In this document: one piece after another, positions 1 through 8,761 of the stretch
How the letters are laid out: the number at the start of each line of letters is the position of its first letter
How positions within the stretch are numbered: position 1 is the first letter of the stretch
Assembly: GCA_903911435.1 (NCBI GenBank)
Contig: CAIWDF010000090.1
Location: forward strand, 1-49,302
DNA: 49,302 nt
Source: an uncultured Bacteroidota bacterium
GTDB lineage: Bacteria > Bacteroidota > Bacteroidia > 2-12-FULL-35-15
Reading direction: 5' to 3'
Program-made: the position numbers and the translations under genes
Notes under the pieces: model-generated
Told to the model about the DNA's origin: nothing
The model's database searches: none
The model's input: the letters and a program-made list of their open reading frames with translations, nothing else

Positions 1-38
1 GGGGATAGGGGTGCTTAGTGTTTCTACAAATGGTTTTT

Positions 39-68
39 GAGATTTCTCACTGTGTTCGAAATGACAGG
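39..68 (-). repeat. Dispersed intergenic repeat, inverted copy
   Basis: Read on the minus strand this begins CTGTCATTTCGAACACAGTG and ends in GAGAAATCTC. It is the same pattern (GTCAT-CGA/GAGCG-AGNGAG-ATCTC) as the copy at 143-170, in opposite orientation. From memory, sequences of this type are widespread in intergenic DNA of unrelated bacteria; their function is unknown. Confidence 0.5.
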
Positions 69-85
69 GTTCATGGGGGAATTAA

Positions 86-127
86 GGGAAAATCAAGGCG
101 GCTATGCCGCCTTGATTTTCCCTTTTT
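86..127 (+). terminator. Strong intrinsic terminator
   Basis: A perfect 17-bp stem (86-102 pairing with 106-122, loop TAT) is followed by a short T run. It lies between the two opposed dispersed repeats and probably ends a plus-strand gene left of the window. Confidence 0.75.
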
Positions 128-142
128 CTAACTGAGTGAGCT

Positions 143-170
143 TGTCATCCTGAGCGCAGCGAGGGATCTC
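143..170 (+). repeat. Dispersed intergenic repeat, direct copy
   Basis: It contains GTCATCCTGAGCGCAGCGAG followed by GGATCTC. It is the opposite-orientation partner of the copy at 39-68, with the terminator hairpin between them. Confidence 0.5.
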
Positions 171-175
171 TTTTT

Positions 176-231
176 AGCCACTAGCCACTAGCGACTAGCG
201 AACAGGAAATAGCGTCTAGCGACTAGTGAAT
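176..231. repeat. Heptamer tandem array (7-bp period)
   Basis: Eight consecutive 7-mers with consensus AGCGACT (variants AGCCACT, AGCGAAC, AGCGTCT, AGTGAAT and a poor AGGAAAT) keep an exact 7-bp register. No coding function is evident. A 14-bp array begins 28 bp further on. Confidence 0.8.
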
Positions 232-258
232 CCAGAAGGGTCGGGAAAGTTGAAGTCT

Positions 259-328
259 AACAACTAACAACCAACAACTAACAACCAACAACTAACAACC
301 AACAACTAACAACCAACAACTAACAACC
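259..328. repeat. 14-bp tandem array (two heptamers per unit)
   Basis: Five near-identical copies of AACAACTAACAACC; each unit is two related 7-mers, AACAACT and AACAACC. The flanks carry degenerate copies (for example 352-372). A minus-strand reading frame runs through it but only encodes low-complexity sequence. Confidence 0.85.
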
Positions 329-526
329 AAAACGAGTGCCTTAATGGTGAAACCCAACAACCTAGAACTAACAACAAAATGTGTTCTTGTCATTGTTTCT
401 ACTACACCAATTTCATAGCTTGTACTATTTCGTAGTTTTTTTAACCTCTCTACCTTTGTGCCGTTAATTGTTTTTAGTACTACCAATAAATTTAAAGATT
501 GATTTAGAAAGGTTAGTAAATGAATA

Positions 527-640
527 ATGCTAAAGTTTTTTTGTTTTTTGCTTTGTATTCTAGTTGCAAGTCCTAAGGGGTTGGGACAAACAACAACTAA
601 CTTTTTTTATTACGGTCGAAGTGGTAAAACGACCACCTAA
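527..640 (+). CDS. Possible secreted micropeptide (37 aa), or 5' remnant of a secreted protein gene
   Basis: This short frame starts at an ATG with MLKFF, has a hydrophobic core rich in F, L and C, and reaches a plausible signal-peptidase site at GLGQ/TTT. The mature part would be only about 16 residues, rich in T and Y. A GC-rich hairpin follows four bases after the stop. The signal-peptide-like start could be the surviving beginning of a larger secreted protein gene, like those common in this phylum. I recognise no family, and chance is possible. Confidence 0.3.
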   Translation: MLKFFCFLLCILVASPKGLGQTTTNFFYYGRSGKTTT

Positions 641-643
641 AAG

Positions 644-668
644 CCTCCTCCTCATTGTGAGGAGGAGG
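644..668. terminator. GC-rich hairpin
   Basis: Perfect 11-bp stem (CCTCCTCCTCA with its complement, loop TTG). There is no T tract on the plus strand; on the minus strand it is followed by CTTTT. It may end transcription of the frame at 527-640. Confidence 0.45.
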
Positions 669-731
669 TGAAGTAGGGTTCTAAGCCTAATGAATTTGAT
701 TTCCTAAAGTTTTCTCGAGAATCTACAACGT

Positions 732-766
732 ATCGCTACGCTATATAATATAGTGTAGCGATTTTT
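732..766. terminator. Terminator hairpin downstream of the giant T9SS gene
   Basis: A 15-bp stem (732-746 with 748-762, one G-T wobble) is followed by T residues on the plus strand. It lies immediately beyond the stop codon of the minus-strand gene ending at 768, so it probably ends that transcript as well. Confidence 0.55.
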
Positions 767-767
767 G

Positions 768-3700
768 CTATCGAATAAGGGTAATCTTCCCTTTCCGTTT
801 CATTACATTTCCAGGGTCGTTGTTCAGGGCGAACGAAATAACATAAACATAAACATCCTCTTGCGCCATCCAGTCGCTATGCGACCAGCCATTCCAGCCA
901 ATCGTCAAGTCAGTCGATTCGAAAATCAATTCACCCCAGCGGTCGAAGATGCGCATATCGAAATTGTTCTTCGAGATACCCGTTCCTTTTATCATAAACA
1001 CATCGTTGATGCCATCGTCATTTGGTGAAAAGGCATTTGGAATAAAATAGGTGGAGATGGTAGCAATGTCAACCAGTTCCGAAACGGTGTCGCTACACAC
1101 TCCATTGTTCGCCACCAATATTACTGTATACGTTCCAGCCGAAGGGAAGGAGTAGCTAGGGTTTTCAACGGTGGATGTACTTCCTATTCCGAAGTTCCAT
1201 AGCCAATTGGTAGCATTTTGCGATAAATTATTAAACGCTACGGAAGGGTTAAGCTCATTCACATTGTCGGTATTGTAGGTGAAAGCCGCCACAGGCATAG
1301 GAGTTACATTCATGGTAATACTCGGTGCTGCTATGGTAGCCGGTGTGGCACAAGGTGCATTCGATGTCATAATCACCGTCACCACATCGCTGTTCGATAA
1401 ACCTGACGTAATAAAGATAGGTAGGTTGCTACCTTGATTGGCACCATTTACTTGCCATTGATAGTTAGGAGTTGTGCCTCCATTAATAGGAGTGGCAGTA
1501 AACGTCACACGGGTACCTGCACAGATGGTGGTGGCATTGGCAGCAATGCTTACACTTGGTATCACTATCGGATTCACCGTAAGGGTGATGGTGTTGGAAG
1601 TGTCGATGGCAGGCGACACACAGGTGGCATTCGAAGTCAACACTACCGATACCACATCGTTCGAGATAAAAGTACTTGCATTATAAGTTGACGAATTAGG
1701 CCCTGTATACAAACCATTTACTATCCATTGATAACTAGGCGAAGACCCTCCATTCACAGGAGTAGCTGTAAAGGTAACGTTGGTTCCAGCACAGATAGTG
1801 GTAGCACTCGCGGCAATGGTAACACTTGGCACAAGTATCGGATTCACGGTCATTACAATCGGTGTAGCGCTCAAGCTTGTAGGCGAAGCACACAAGGCAT
1901 TGGAGGTTAATACCACTGTCACACTATTGTTATTGGCAAAAGTAGAAGAAGAATAGGTAGTCGAATTGGTCCCAACATTGGCACCATTCACCTGCCATTG
2001 ATAGCTTGGGGCAGCACCTCCATTGGTAGCCACAGCTGTAAACGTTACGGAAGTTCCAGCACAAATAGTAGTATCGGTGGAGGAGATGGTGATAGTAGGC
2101 ACTTGAAGCGGATTCACCGTCATCAAGATATAGGTTGAAGTGTCGTTAGCAGGTGCTACACAAGTAGCGTTCGAAATCATAATCACCGTCACCGAATCGT
2201 TATTCGCCAACGTTGTACTTGAGTAAGTAGCCGAATTGATGCCAACGTTTACCCCATTTACTTGCCATTGATAAATTGGGCTTGCTCCTCCATTGGTAGG
2301 ACTTGCAGTAAATAGCACGGAAGTACCCGCACAAATAGTAGTAAGTGAGGCCACCGTAGTAACGCTTGGTACAAGGATTGGATTCACGGTCATCACGATG
2401 GCTGCTGAGGTATCAATACTCGGAGCAACACAAGTTGCATTCGAAGTAAGGATGGCTGTCACGGTATCATTATTTACTAGCGCTGAAGTAGTAAATGTAT
2501 TTGAATTGGTACCTACGGCTGTACTATTTACAAGCCATTGATATGTAGGGCTCGCTCCTCCATTGGTAGGTGTGGCTGTATACGTTACCGAAGCACCCGC
2601 ACAGATAGTGGTAGTGGTGGCCACAATGCTTACACTTGGTATCAAAATCGGAGTTACAATCATGGTAATGCCAGTCGAAGTAACCGTAGCAGGCGAAACA
2701 CAATTTGCATTAGAGGTCAAGGTAACCGTTACCACTTCACCATTGGCTAGCGTAGAGGAGGTGTATTGATTTGAATTTGTTCCCACATTGGTTCCATTCA
2801 CTTGCCATTGATACGCAGGAATGGTACCTCCATTGGTAGGACTTGCCGTAAAAGTTACGGAGGTTCCAGCACAAATGGTAGTATCGGTTGACGAAATGGT
2901 AACAAGTGGAACAGGCATTGCGTTTACGGTAATATAGATGGCTGAAGAAGTATCGGTGGCAGGCGACACACAGGTAGCATTCGAGGTAAGTACCACTGTC
3001 ACCGAATCGTTATTGGTTAAAGTAGAGGTGGTAAAAATATCAGAATTGGTTCCACTTGCTACTCCATTCACATACCATTGATAGCTTGGTGTACCGCCAT
3101 TGGTAGGTGTTGCAGTAAAGGTCACTGAAGTATTGGCACAAATGGTGGTGCTCGATGCTACGATGGTTACTTGTGGCACCAAAACAGGATTCACTGTAAT
3201 ACTTATACCACTAGAAACAGCAGTTAATGGTGATACACAGCTAGCACTTGTGGTCATTTCTACTGTTACATTATCATTGTTTGCTAAAGTAGAAGTGGTG
3301 AATGTTACCGAATTAGCTCCAGGAACAGCCACTCCTCCAATATACCATTGATAACCGGGTGTTAGTCCACCATTGGTAGGAGACGCAGTAAAGGTAATTG
3401 GGCTGCCAGCACAGATGGTGGTGGAGGAGGCAACGGTTGTTACCGCAGGTAAAGCAGCAGGTGTCACCGTCATCACAATGGTATTCGATATCGCAGAATT
3501 CGGAACCACACAAGGAGCATTGGATGTTAATACGGCAGTTACCTGATCGCCATTTGCCAATGTGGTGGTGGTATAAGTAGGCGAACCGGAAGAAACAACA
3601 ACTCCATTTACTACAAAAACGTACGATGGAGCACTACCTCCGTTGGTAGGTGTGGCAGTAAACGTTACCGAAGTGCCCGCACAGATGGTGGTGGTAGGGC

Positions 3701-5084
3701 ATGTAAGAGTTAAAGTAGGAGGGCTAACCACAAATCCTAATTTGAAATAACCCACTCCATTTTGAATGTCGGCATAAGGAACCGAGAAATAAATTTGTCC
3801 TCCAGTGGCGCTATATCCTGCTGTTGGCACATAAGTATGTTCTCCAGCCGAACCATCAGCAAACGAATTATTATCATCCACCATCAATTTCACATCGGCA
3901 TTATTGGCTGTGCCTAAGCCCGAAGGTCCTTGAAACATAGTCATATCAATAGCGATGACGACATTTCCAGAAGGAGTTCCTGTTTTTTGAGTTCTCCATA
4001 CTCTTCCCCATGTAGCATTGATAGGAGTTACAGGCCCACCATGCGAAAAGTTCTGACAAGTAGAAGTAAAGGGTCCGTTATTGTGTCCCCAAACCAAGTA
4101 TTCGCCATCGGCTAATGATACAGGTGCAGCAAAATTGCCATTCGCCATAATAACGGCATCTGCAGGAGTATTGATGGAATGCGATTTGGGTTGATTCAAT
4201 GCTTCTAGTATCATATCGTTTCCGATACCTGCCACATCGTTGTGAAACCCTGTACCAGCAGCCCAAATGGTGGTTCCGTTCGGACTAGTATAAAACAAAG
4301 TAGCCGAACCATTACCACCCAAAGTGATTCCATATTTAATTCCAAGATACGATTCAACTTTATTGGCTTGCACCGCGGTGATAGCACCTGAATATGCAAT
4401 GATTTCACCAACCGGTCCTAACCAATCGCGAGCTCTACCATCGAATACAGGTGCGTTATTATTTTGCCCGCCCATGAACACGTTGGTAGAAACAGCACTT
4501 CCTCCCAATGCCGTGATGATGTCGAACTTTCCACTATGTGGCGTATTGTAACTAATGCCTGTTGCTGTTCCATTTTTTCGCCAAACTCCTGCTGCTTGAA
4601 AGGTGCCATTACCATATCCTAATTCGTGGTATTGAGCCACTACACCACCATTTGCACCACCATGTATAGGGCATCCATTGCAAGGTTGACCTAAAGTAAC
4701 TCCATCGTAAGTAGCAAGGTGTGTGCTTGGTCGCGAAAGATTACTCAATTGCGAAACCCAAAAGAAAGATTGAAAAGTATGAGTAGGAATATGAAGGTAA
4801 TCGCCTCCTGTGGCACCACTCATGGTCCAATTGATATAAGGATTATAATTATATCCAACAGGTATTAAATCAGGACTTCCAAATACTGAGACAGCAATTG
4901 GTGCAGGACTTTGATCTTGCCAGCCAGTAACGTTCACTCCAACCGTTGTGGTACCAACATTGGCTTTTAACCACAATTGTAAACCTGTGGAAATTCCTCC
5001 TGGAGATTGAGCCTCGGCAGATAACGACCAAACGATGGTGACTAAAAAAATAAATCGTAAAATTTGGAGTGCTCGATGATTCAT
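768..5084 (-). CDS. Giant T9SS surface protein: lectin-like N-terminus, nine Ig-like repeats, PKD, CHU_C
   Basis: A cell-surface or secreted protein of 1438 residues. It has a signal peptide ending near AEAQ. An N-terminal LamG-like or DUF8202-like region follows (about 30-255: LQLWLKAN at the start, VESYLGIKYGITLGG at the end). Next come nine tandem Ig/PKD-like repeats of about 90 residues, each opening with TTICAG and containing TNGG, YQW and LTSNA.C. A PKD domain (GTYTVILVANNG) leads into a C-terminal CHU_C domain (IPNAFSPNDDGINDVF, then FDRWG), the gliding-motility-associated module of T9SS clients. The role is probably adhesion or matrix binding. Repeats of about 270 bp are long enough to recombine. 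Domain calls rest on motifs; ligand unknown. Confidence 0.88.
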   Translation of the reverse strand: MNHRALQILRFIFLVTIVWSLSAEAQSPGGISTGLQLWLKANVGTTTVGVNVTGWQDQSPAPIAVSVFGSPDLIPVGYNYNPYINWTMSGATGGDYLHIPTHTFQSFFWVSQLSNLSRPSTHLATYDGVTLGQPCNGCPIHGGANGGVVAQYHELGYGNGTFQAAGVWRKNGTATGISYNTPHSGKFDIITALGGSAVSTNVFMGGQNNNAPVFDGRARDWLGPVGEIIAYSGAITAVQANKVESYLGIKYGITLGGNGSATLFYTSPNGTTIWAAGTGFHNDVAGIGNDMILEALNQPKSHSINTPADAVIMANGNFAAPVSLADGEYLVWGHNNGPFTSTCQNFSHGGPVTPINATWGRVWRTQKTGTPSGNVVIAIDMTMFQGPSGLGTANNADVKLMVDDNNSFADGSAGEHTYVPTAGYSATGGQIYFSVPYADIQNGVGYFKLGFVVSPPTLTLTCPTTTICAGTSVTFTATPTNGGSAPSYVFVVNGVVVSSGSPTYTTTTLANGDQVTAVLTSNAPCVVPNSAISNTIVMTVTPAALPAVTTVASSTTICAGSPITFTASPTNGGLTPGYQWYIGGVAVPGANSVTFTTSTLANNDNVTVEMTTSASCVSPLTAVSSGISITVNPVLVPQVTIVASSTTICANTSVTFTATPTNGGTPSYQWYVNGVASGTNSDIFTTSTLTNNDSVTVVLTSNATCVSPATDTSSAIYITVNAMPVPLVTISSTDTTICAGTSVTFTASPTNGGTIPAYQWQVNGTNVGTNSNQYTSSTLANGEVVTVTLTSNANCVSPATVTSTGITMIVTPILIPSVSIVATTTTICAGASVTYTATPTNGGASPTYQWLVNSTAVGTNSNTFTTSALVNNDTVTAILTSNATCVAPSIDTSAAIVMTVNPILVPSVTTVASLTTICAGTSVLFTASPTNGGASPIYQWQVNGVNVGINSATYSSTTLANNDSVTVIMISNATCVAPANDTSTYILMTVNPLQVPTITISSTDTTICAGTSVTFTAVATNGGAAPSYQWQVNGANVGTNSTTYSSSTFANNNSVTVVLTSNALCASPTSLSATPIVMTVNPILVPSVTIAASATTICAGTNVTFTATPVNGGSSPSYQWIVNGLYTGPNSSTYNASTFISNDVVSVVLTSNATCVSPAIDTSNTITLTVNPIVIPSVSIAANATTICAGTRVTFTATPINGGTTPNYQWQVNGANQGSNLPIFITSGLSNSDVVTVIMTSNAPCATPATIAAPSITMNVTPMPVAAFTYNTDNVNELNPSVAFNNLSQNATNWLWNFGIGSTSTVENPSYSFPSAGTYTVILVANNGVCSDTVSELVDIATISTYFIPNAFSPNDDGINDVFMIKGTGISKNNFDMRIFDRWGELIFESTDLTIGWNGWSHSDWMAQEDVYVYVISFALNNDPGNVMKRKGKITLIR

Positions 5085-5237
5085 GTTCTTTTATAATTCC
5101 TCATTTGATGAGAAAGTGAAATTTGATAACAACTACATCAAAATGTATTCAGGGTTGGGTTACTGTTTCACCACATTTTGAAGGGATAAAGGTATAAAAA
5201 AATAGAAACACAAATAAAAAAAATTTTTACGGTAAAA

Positions 5238-5726
5238 TTACGATTTGATACGGCTTTGTTCCATTACCTTTTTGAGTTCTTTCAAATAAGTCTTCATCTC
5301 ATGCTGAACAGACAATCGAATCAAGAATTTTGGTAATCCAATACCAAGCGCATATTTTACCATTTCTACATCAAACACATATTGGTAATTTACACAAGTG
5401 GTGCGGTTATCAAGAGCAACTACTTCACGGGTGTTCTTCGAATAGAATGGCTCTTCGGGCAAGGACTCCGTTCTCACTTGTTTATCTTTTTCAAATTCGG
5501 TACATATGAATGAAGAGGTGAAGCTAGGGTACTTGCGCGATAAAAATATTGTTTCTTTCATCACGGTGTTTTTCTCCACATGGGCAGTGTTCATAATAGT
5601 TTCCTTCACAATGATTCGCCAATATTTGTCGTTGGTATAATTCGAAATAAAATCAAACACATCCGATAGTTTGCAAGAAATGTGTATGCTATCGTTAATT
5701 TTAATAAGTTGTTTCTTGTCTTTCAT
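5238..5726 (-). CDS. SRPBCC-family (START/Bet v1-like) protein
   Basis: A 162-residue cytosolic protein with no signal peptide. The start is placed at MKDKKQLIKI because the longer frame begins with low-complexity residues inside the divergent promoter region. The order of elements (IHISCKLSDVFDFISNYTND, then a mid-protein strand-rich segment, then a C-terminal helix with LKELKKVM) fits the helix-grip fold of polyketide cyclase/dehydrase-like proteins, which bind hydrophobic ligands. No catalytic residues can be named. It is divergent from the gene at 5798 with a 71-bp shared upstream region. Function unknown; family assignment moderately sure. Confidence 0.7.
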   Translation of the reverse strand: MKDKKQLIKINDSIHISCKLSDVFDFISNYTNDKYWRIIVKETIMNTAHVEKNTVMKETIFLSRKYPSFTSSFICTEFEKDKQVRTESLPEEPFYSKNTREVVALDNRTTCVNYQYVFDVEMVKYALGIGLPKFLIRLSVQHEMKTYLKELKKVMEQSRIKS

Positions 5727-5797
5727 TTCATTTTTATTTAAAATTGTTGTTTCGAAATTAGTGTTTTTTTTAGATAAAATTGTATTATTGCAAAAAT

Positions 5798-6202
5798 ATG
5801 TCAGCAGACAATACATCCAAGATTATTGAAACCACTCGTGTTGGCATTTTCACTCATTCCTTGAGGGAAGATGGTATACTTGAAGTATTTGTCTCAGGTG
5901 ATGAAGAGATGACCGTGGAAGGATTGATAGAGTCAAATTCCATGGCAAGTCAAATGATGAATTATAAAAGAACTCCCGTACTTATTACGTTTGATAGATT
6001 TGCGTTGCCAAGTCTTGAAGTAAGACAATATTGGGCAAAAGCTGAAGTGGCTCCATTTACCAAAGCGGAGGCATTTTTAGTGAATTATTTAGGACATAAA
6101 TTAATGGTCGATTTTTATCATAAGGTAAACAAGCCAAAACGCCCAACAAAAATTTTTACCGATAAGTGCGAAGCCATTGCTTGGCTCAAAACATTTTTAT
6201 AG
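5798..6202 (+). CDS. SpoIIAA/STAS-like hypothetical protein
   Basis: A 134-residue cytosolic protein. The start is set at MSADN rather than the in-frame TTG 18 bases earlier. It resembles a Bacteroidota family with a SpoIIAA-like alpha/beta fold: a strand-rich N-terminus, a central VLITFDRFALPS segment and the characteristic ending KPTKIFTD..EAIAWLK (here RPTKIFTDKCEAIAWLK). Such proteins are usually unlinked to anti-sigma factors and their role is unknown. It is followed 117 bases later by the helicase gene. Confidence 0.7.
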   Translation: MSADNTSKIIETTRVGIFTHSLREDGILEVFVSGDEEMTVEGLIESNSMASQMMNYKRTPVLITFDRFALPSLEVRQYWAKAEVAPFTKAEAFLVNYLGHKLMVDFYHKVNKPKRPTKIFTDKCEAIAWLKTFL

Positions 6203-6319
6203 TTGTAAGATTCTACTGCGATATCTGAAAATCAGCCCTTGCAGCGAATTAATGCGTACCTTGCGCCAAAATCATTAGAACGGAAGTTCTCAACTCTCAC
6301 ATTTATTCAAATTTAAACC

Positions 6320-7582
6320 ATGTTATTTAAATCATTAAATATTATTGAACCCATCCTGAAAGCTGTTGAAGAAGAAGGATATACCACACCAACACCAATT
6401 CAAGCACAAGCCATTCCTATTGTTTTACAAGGAATCGACTTATTAGGTTGCGCACAAACAGGTACAGGAAAAACGGCAGCCTTTGCTATTCCTATCCTTC
6501 AGCTTTTGTCGGCAAATAAAGTGTACGACAAAAAACGAAAAATCAGAAGTCTAATTGTTACTCCTACCAGAGAGCTTGCCATTCAAATTGGCGATAGTTT
6601 TAATGCTTATGGTCGACACACTGGGCTAAAATCTACTGTTGTATTTGGAGGTGTTAATCAAAATCCACAAACATCAGCCGTTCAGCAAGGTGTTGATATT
6701 TTAATTGCTACACCGGGACGTTTGCTCGACTTGATTCATCAAGGATTCATCAGCCTCAAAGATGTTGAATTGTTTGTATTGGATGAAGCTGACCGCATGC
6801 TCGATATGGGATTTATACATGATGTAAAGAAACTCTTAGCGTTGTTGCCTAAAAAACGTCAATCACTTTTTTTCTCGGCCACTATGCCTCCCGAAATAGT
6901 AAAACTTGCGAATACCATTCTAATCAATCCTTCAAAAGTTTCGGTTACTCCTGTGTCATCCACAGTTGATATTATCCAACAAAAAGTTTATTTTGTTGAT
7001 AAAGGAAACAAGAATGGTTTACTCATCGAATTATTGAAAGACAAAAATATCAAAACAGCTTTGGTATTCACTCGTACCAAACATGGTGCCGACAAAGTGG
7101 TGAAAATATTGATTAAACACAATATCAAAGCAGAAGCGATACATGGCAACAAGTCGCAAAATGCTCGTCAACGCGCATTGACTAATTTTAAGGCACAAAC
7201 TACACGCATCTTAGTCGCCACAGATATTGCCGCACGAGGAATTGATGTTGATGATTTGGAATACGTAATTAACTACGAAATGTCGAACATCCCAGAAACC
7301 TATGTTCACCGCATTGGTCGTACAGGTAGGGCAGGGGCTAAAGGCACAGCGCTTTCGTTTTGTGATGCCGAGGAAAAAGAATATTTGCGCGATGTAGAAA
7401 AGTTAATAGCCAAGAAAATTCCTGTAATTGATAATCATCCATTCCCACTGATGGATCATAACCCTGTGAAAGCTCCTAAACAAGAGCAAGGACGAAGAAG
7501 CTCGGGACATGCTCGACCGAAACCTCCTACAGGAAACACGGGAAAGAAAAAATGGTTTGCTCGACCTAATGGTTCGAGATAA
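6320..7582 (+). CDS. rhlE: DEAD-box RNA helicase, RhlE type
   Basis: An ATP-dependent RNA helicase of 420 residues, cytosolic, acting in RNA remodelling, ribosome assembly or decay. All core motifs are visible: Q motif TPTPIQ (24-29), Walker A AQTGTGKT (45-52), PTRELA (82-87), TPGR (131-134), DEAD (155-158), SAT (186-188), ARGID and HRIGRTGR (330-337). A short basic tail rich in K, R and G follows (about 385-420), typical of the RhlE subgroup in Bacteroidota. The NYN-domain gene follows 40 bases downstream, so the two may be co-transcribed. RhlE is favoured over DeaD or CsdA because there is no long RNA-binding C-terminal domain. Confidence 0.93.
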   Translation: MLFKSLNIIEPILKAVEEEGYTTPTPIQAQAIPIVLQGIDLLGCAQTGTGKTAAFAIPILQLLSANKVYDKKRKIRSLIVTPTRELAIQIGDSFNAYGRHTGLKSTVVFGGVNQNPQTSAVQQGVDILIATPGRLLDLIHQGFISLKDVELFVLDEADRMLDMGFIHDVKKLLALLPKKRQSLFFSATMPPEIVKLANTILINPSKVSVTPVSSTVDIIQQKVYFVDKGNKNGLLIELLKDKNIKTALVFTRTKHGADKVVKILIKHNIKAEAIHGNKSQNARQRALTNFKAQTTRILVATDIAARGIDVDDLEYVINYEMSNIPETYVHRIGRTGRAGAKGTALSFCDAEEKEYLRDVEKLIAKKIPVIDNHPFPLMDHNPVKAPKQEQGRRSSGHARPKPPTGNTGKKKWFARPNGSR

Positions 7583-7622
7583 AACCTTGAAGACAATATA
7601 ATAGACCTTAAGGTCAGAACAA

Positions 7623-8387
7623 ATGGAACACAAAAAAGAATTAAAACTTGCCGTGCTGATAGATGCCGACAATGTGCCGTATGCCAATGTCAAAGAAATG
7701 TTCGAAGAGATTGCAAAGTATGGAACGCCCACCTTTAAACGCATTTATGCAGACTGGACCAAACCAACGGTATCAGGTTGGAAAAAAGTATTATTAGAAA
7801 ACGCAATTACACCTATTCAACAATATAGTTATTCTACAGGCAAAAATGCTTCAGATAGCGCTTTAATCATTGATGCAATGGATATATTGTATACTGGCAA
7901 AGTAGATGGTTTCTGCATCGTGTCGAGTGATAGCGATTTTACGCGACTAGCAACTCGTCTTCGTGAAGCAGGAATGAAAGTAATTGGAATTGGCGAAAAG
8001 AAAACACTGAATCCTTTCATCACCGCTTGCGACAAATTTATTTATATCGAAATACTCAAATCAGAAGCTATATCATTAATAGAACCTGATGATAACAAAG
8101 AGATAAAAAACACCAAATCTCCAGCTAAGAAGCCTTTAAGTAATATCGATCCGAAAATTATTAAACTATTTACAGATAGCATCACCGACTTAGCAGATGA
8201 AAATGGTTGGGCTTTTTTAGGAGAGCTCGGGAATTTAATGTTGAAGAAGAAACCTGACTTCGACCCAAGAAACTATGGGTTTCCAAAGATGTTACCTTTA
8301 ATAAAGAGCATCAATAAATTCGAAATTGACGAACGAGATACTGGCAAGGGTAATATCAAACACATCTACATTCGTAAGAAATCGTAA
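7623..8387 (+). CDS. NYN-domain (LabA/DUF88-like) protein with C-terminal OST-HTH/LOTUS domain
   Basis: Predicted RNA-binding or RNA-cleaving protein of 254 residues. The N-terminal NYN (PIN-like) domain shows the acidic positions expected: LIDADN (12-17), KNASDSALIIDAMD and VSSDSDFTRLATRLRE. The C-terminal part (about 170-250; IIKLFTDSITDLADENGWAFLGELG ending HIYIRKK) fits the OST-HTH/LOTUS winged-helix module that often pairs with NYN. Retention of the Asp residues suggests nuclease competence, but that is family-based inference. Its position 40 bases after an RNA helicase supports a role in RNA metabolism. It converges on the SUI1 gene. Confidence 0.88.
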   Translation: MEHKKELKLAVLIDADNVPYANVKEMFEEIAKYGTPTFKRIYADWTKPTVSGWKKVLLENAITPIQQYSYSTGKNASDSALIIDAMDILYTGKVDGFCIVSSDSDFTRLATRLREAGMKVIGIGEKKTLNPFITACDKFIYIEILKSEAISLIEPDDNKEIKNTKSPAKKPLSNIDPKIIKLFTDSITDLADENGWAFLGELGNLMLKKKPDFDPRNYGFPKMLPLIKSINKFEIDERDTGKGNIKHIYIRKKS

Positions 8388-8411
8388 AAAGATTAAAGAA
8401 AGAAAAGTAGT

Positions 8412-8750
8412 TTATCCTCCGGCTTTCTTTGCTTTATAATTGGCATCCATCAAGAGCTTTAATACTTTTTCTCGATGGTCACCTTGTAGTAATATTTCTT
8501 CGTTTTTCACACTTCCTCCTACTCCACATTTCTGTTTTAGTAGTTTACCCAATGCTTCTAAGTCGGATTCATTTCCAATGAATCCCGAAACGCGTGTTAC
8601 TAATTTTCCTCCACCTAATCGATCTAAATAGATTTTCAGATTTTGCTGGTTTGCAGGTAACGATTGGATAGGTGTATTGTTAACTGGTTTTAGTTCTAAA
8701 TTACGGTTGGTTGAATAAACCAAGCCTCCGTTTTTATTTTTATTACTCAT
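8412..8750 (-). CDS. yciH: SUI1/eIF1-like translation factor (YciH)
   Basis: A 112-residue homologue of eukaryotic eIF1. The SUI1 domain occupies the C-terminal 75 residues, with LGKLLKQKCGVGGSVK, then EILLQGDHREKVLKLL and a C-terminal AKKAGG, all typical of bacterial YciH. The short N-terminus holds the conserved GLVYSTN segment. In bacteria YciH acts on initiation fidelity on the 30S subunit; direct function here is inferred. It lies 11 bases upstream of the lipid kinase end in the same minus-strand direction, transcribed after it. Confidence 0.92.
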   Translation of the reverse strand: MSNKNKNGGLVYSTNRNLELKPVNNTPIQSLPANQQNLKIYLDRLGGGKLVTRVSGFIGNESDLEALGKLLKQKCGVGGSVKNEEILLQGDHREKVLKLLMDANYKAKKAGG

Positions 8751-8761
8751 ATCTATAAATG

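Noticed and set aside
292-486. Minus-strand 64-aa frame over the 14-bp array
   Set aside because: Half of it is repeat-derived low complexity; the unique part matches nothing I recognise and has no promoter.
1434-3580. Several plus-strand frames opposite the giant T9SS gene
   Set aside because: Antisense shadows of its repeats; composition and periodic recurrence follow the coding strand.
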